NCBI GenBank assembly: GCA_028023455.1
Contig: JAQFVV010012424.1
Coordinates: forward strand, 540,001-604,000
Origin: Epiperipatus broadwayi
Lineage: Eukaryota > Onychophora > Udeonychophora > Euonychophora > Peripatidae
Direction: 5' to 3'
DNA: 64,000 bases
Under the pieces are notes generated by a model. That model saw only the letters and a list, made by a program, of their open reading frames with translations. It made no database searches and had not been told where the DNA came from. Of this stretch, positions 62,476-64,000 are shown piece by piece; the first letter of the stretch is position 1, and every line of letters starts with the position of its first letter. The position numbers and the translations under genes are program-made.

Positions 62476-63017
62476 ATAATTGCATAGTAACTAGATGGTA
62501 TATTTAATGAATATATCAAGCAACTGATACATCAGACATTGTTGTAAACATATATTGTATATAAGCATTAATAAAAATTGAATTGTACTTACATGAGTCT
62601 GTGTTTATTACAAACATATATAAACATAACAGTTCCTGTGCTATCTTAAATATATATTGTCTTTTATAACTTTCCCTCCCTATCTTTTTGCTTATTACAT
62701 TTTCTATATTCCTATTATAATCCCTAACATATTTCTAATACTCTAATGAAAAATTTATCCTCATTTTGTATATATATATACATTGAAATTAATTCTTATT
62801 TAATTTTCTTGCATATTTTGTTACTGCCTTAACTGATTTGTTCAGCATCTTCCACAACTAACAGTTATTTTAATGTTTCTGTTTTTCTCCATTAATTGTA
62901 ATCATGCAAACATTTCAAATTTGCTGTTGGTATTTCTCATATGAACCAATCCACATCACATTACATAATTTCATCGACTATCTATACATTTTCCTAAATG
63001 AATATCTTTCCACTTTT

Positions 63018-63145
63018 TAGTGGTTCAGTGCAGTAGTAAAGTGAGAGACTTTGGAAAATAAGGTCTTAGAATCAATTTTAATTCTGACATTTCCAGCAGT
63101 CAAGCTTCTTATAAACTCTTTACCAATAGAGTTATTTGATTATTA
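63018..63145 (+). mobile_element. SINE-T copy 1 of a cluster
   Basis: TTAGTGGTTCAGTGCAGTAGTAAAGTGAGAG is a tRNA-like head; GGTCTTAGAATCAATTTTAATT the box B region; then AGCTTCTTATAAACTC and AGAGTTATTTGATTATT. Confidence 0.6.
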
Positions 63146-63265
63146 GTTTAGTACAGTGATATTGTCAAATCTGAAATATAAGATCCTTGAATCAATTCTA
63201 GATGTGGCACTTCTGGCACTCTAACTTAAAAATTCTTGAACTATAAAGCCATTTGATTATTTATT
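63146..63265 (+). mobile_element. SINE-T copy 2 of a cluster
   Basis: TTTAGTACAGTGATATTGTC head, GATCCTTGAATCAATTCTAG box B region, end AACTATAAAGCCATTTGATTATTT. Directly follows copy 1. Confidence 0.55.
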
Positions 63266-63279
63266 TACTCTTCTTGGAT

Positions 63280-63402
63280 TAGTGGGGTATTAGTAGAGTC
63301 TCTGGCTCTGGACTGTGAGCTCCTCCGATTGATTCAAGTACTGGCATTTATAGTGCTTAAACTTCTTATAAGTTCTCAGGTAATAAAGCCATTTGAATAT
63401 TT
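63280..63402 (+). mobile_element. SINE-T copy 3 of a cluster
   Basis: GATTAGTGGGGTATTAGTAGAGTC head, TCCGATTGATTCAAGTACTGG box B region, AAACTTCTTATAAGTTCTCA and GGTAATAAAGCCATTTGAATATTT tail. It is the clearest copy in the cluster. Confidence 0.65.
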
Positions 63403-63414
63403 TATATTTTGATG

Positions 63415-63416
<2 letters not shown>

Positions 63417-63456
<40 letters not shown>

Positions 63457-63466
63457 TTATATATAA

Positions 63467-63502
<36 letters not shown>
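63417..63502. repeat. (TA)n microsatellite
   Basis: Two long TA runs separated by ATTATTTTATATATAAG. Confidence 0.95.
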
Positions 63503-63505
<3 letters not shown>

Positions 63506-64000
63506 CTTAATAAAAAGGTAAATTGTGGTTATAATATGGTCTCTTATTATATAGTCACTTAAGACTCAAAGTACTCATGGTGGCCCCCATTGCAAGTGGT
63601 GGCATGGGCTGCCATTTGTAACTAAATACAAATGTAAAATATCTTATAATAAATCAATGGCTTGAGGGACAATGATGATGACAAATAAATTAACTATTTC
63701 ATTAAGTTTTATCTAGTTTTATACTAAGTGAATATGGTTTATCTGGGCACCACTAGGTTAGCTAAACCAAGACAAAGTTATATTCTGAATACCTACTTAT
63801 AGATGTACTTGGTTTGAACCCATTTGGTACCTTATTTATAGGATTTTGTATTTAAAAACCATATCACCTTTGCACAACATTAAGAAAAACAAAACATTCT
63901 CATGCTTTAGTTGTGCATATAAAATTTATCAGGCAATTATTACTTAGATTTTAATATCATAAATGCATTTTAACATTCTCATAAGTCTTGCTAGCTCATA

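Noticed and set aside
62590-62700. Possible upstream exon of the cysteine-rich gene (donor CAT|GTAAGT on the minus strand)
   Set aside because: The phase would fit, but there is no convincing acceptor, start codon or signal peptide, and it lies next to repeat DNA.

Overview
The window looks like animal genomic DNA from an invertebrate, most likely an arthropod. It is very AT-rich, carries long simple repeats and GT-AG introns of 5 to 11 kb, and is packed with decayed animal-type transposons: RTE and other LINEs, Gypsy, Penelope-like, hAT MITEs and tRNA-derived SINEs. The only host gene recognised resembles the cysteine-rich DUF4773 family, known to me mainly from arthropods. No species can be named from the sequence.

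Host gene. Six short exons on the minus strand, at 53.2, 42.9, 37.7, 27.5, 17.0 and 5.9 kb, form one open reading frame. Every junction is phase 1 and has GT-AG borders. They encode the last ~302 residues of a probably secreted protein with two tandem cysteine-rich modules, each built from three exons in the same order. The stop codon and a likely ATTAAA poly(A) signal lie near 5.8 kb. The 5' end (start codon, signal peptide) was not found and is probably upstream or in an exon I could not recognise. Nearly everything between 6 and 53 kb is therefore intron.

Repeats from left to right. 3.2-5.3 kb: an old Gypsy gag-pol remnant. 6-7 kb: foldback elements. 12.2-12.9 kb: an interspersed repeat holding a tRNA-Gly SINE. 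14.0-14.9 kb: a foldback with a nested hAT MITE. 15.4-15.9, 17.2-17.6 and 18.1 kb: more inverted repeats. 18.5-21.1 kb: a decayed RTE LINE with endonuclease and RT. 21.7 kb: another RTE 3' end. 22.5-25.2 kb: LINE family B, minus strand. 25.3-25.7 kb: a ~60-bp tandem repeat. 26.2-26.9 kb: a long (TAA)n tract. 28.9-29.9 kb: a large palindrome. 31.3-33.0 kb: a third LINE. 34.6-44.7 kb: MITEs, SINEs and repeats carrying hammerhead-ribozyme motifs. 49.0-52.5 kb: LINE family B, plus strand. 54.5-56.2 kb: two Penelope-like 3' ends head to head. 59.1-59.4 kb: palindrome plus tandem repeat. 60.9-61.3 kb: hAT transposase remnant. 61.6-62.5 kb: ~517-bp tandem repeat. 63.0-63.4 kb: three SINEs in a row.

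The observations most worth following are the duplicated cysteine-rich gene, a dispersed repeat family with short hammerhead ribozymes (catalytic core intact or nearly so at 15.48 and 44.55 kb), the near-perfect Penelope-like palindrome, and two independent LINE-B loci where a short 3' fragment sits directly behind the tail of a longer copy. None of the mobile-element ORFs appears intact. All similarity statements rest on reading the sequence and on memory of protein families; no database search was run.
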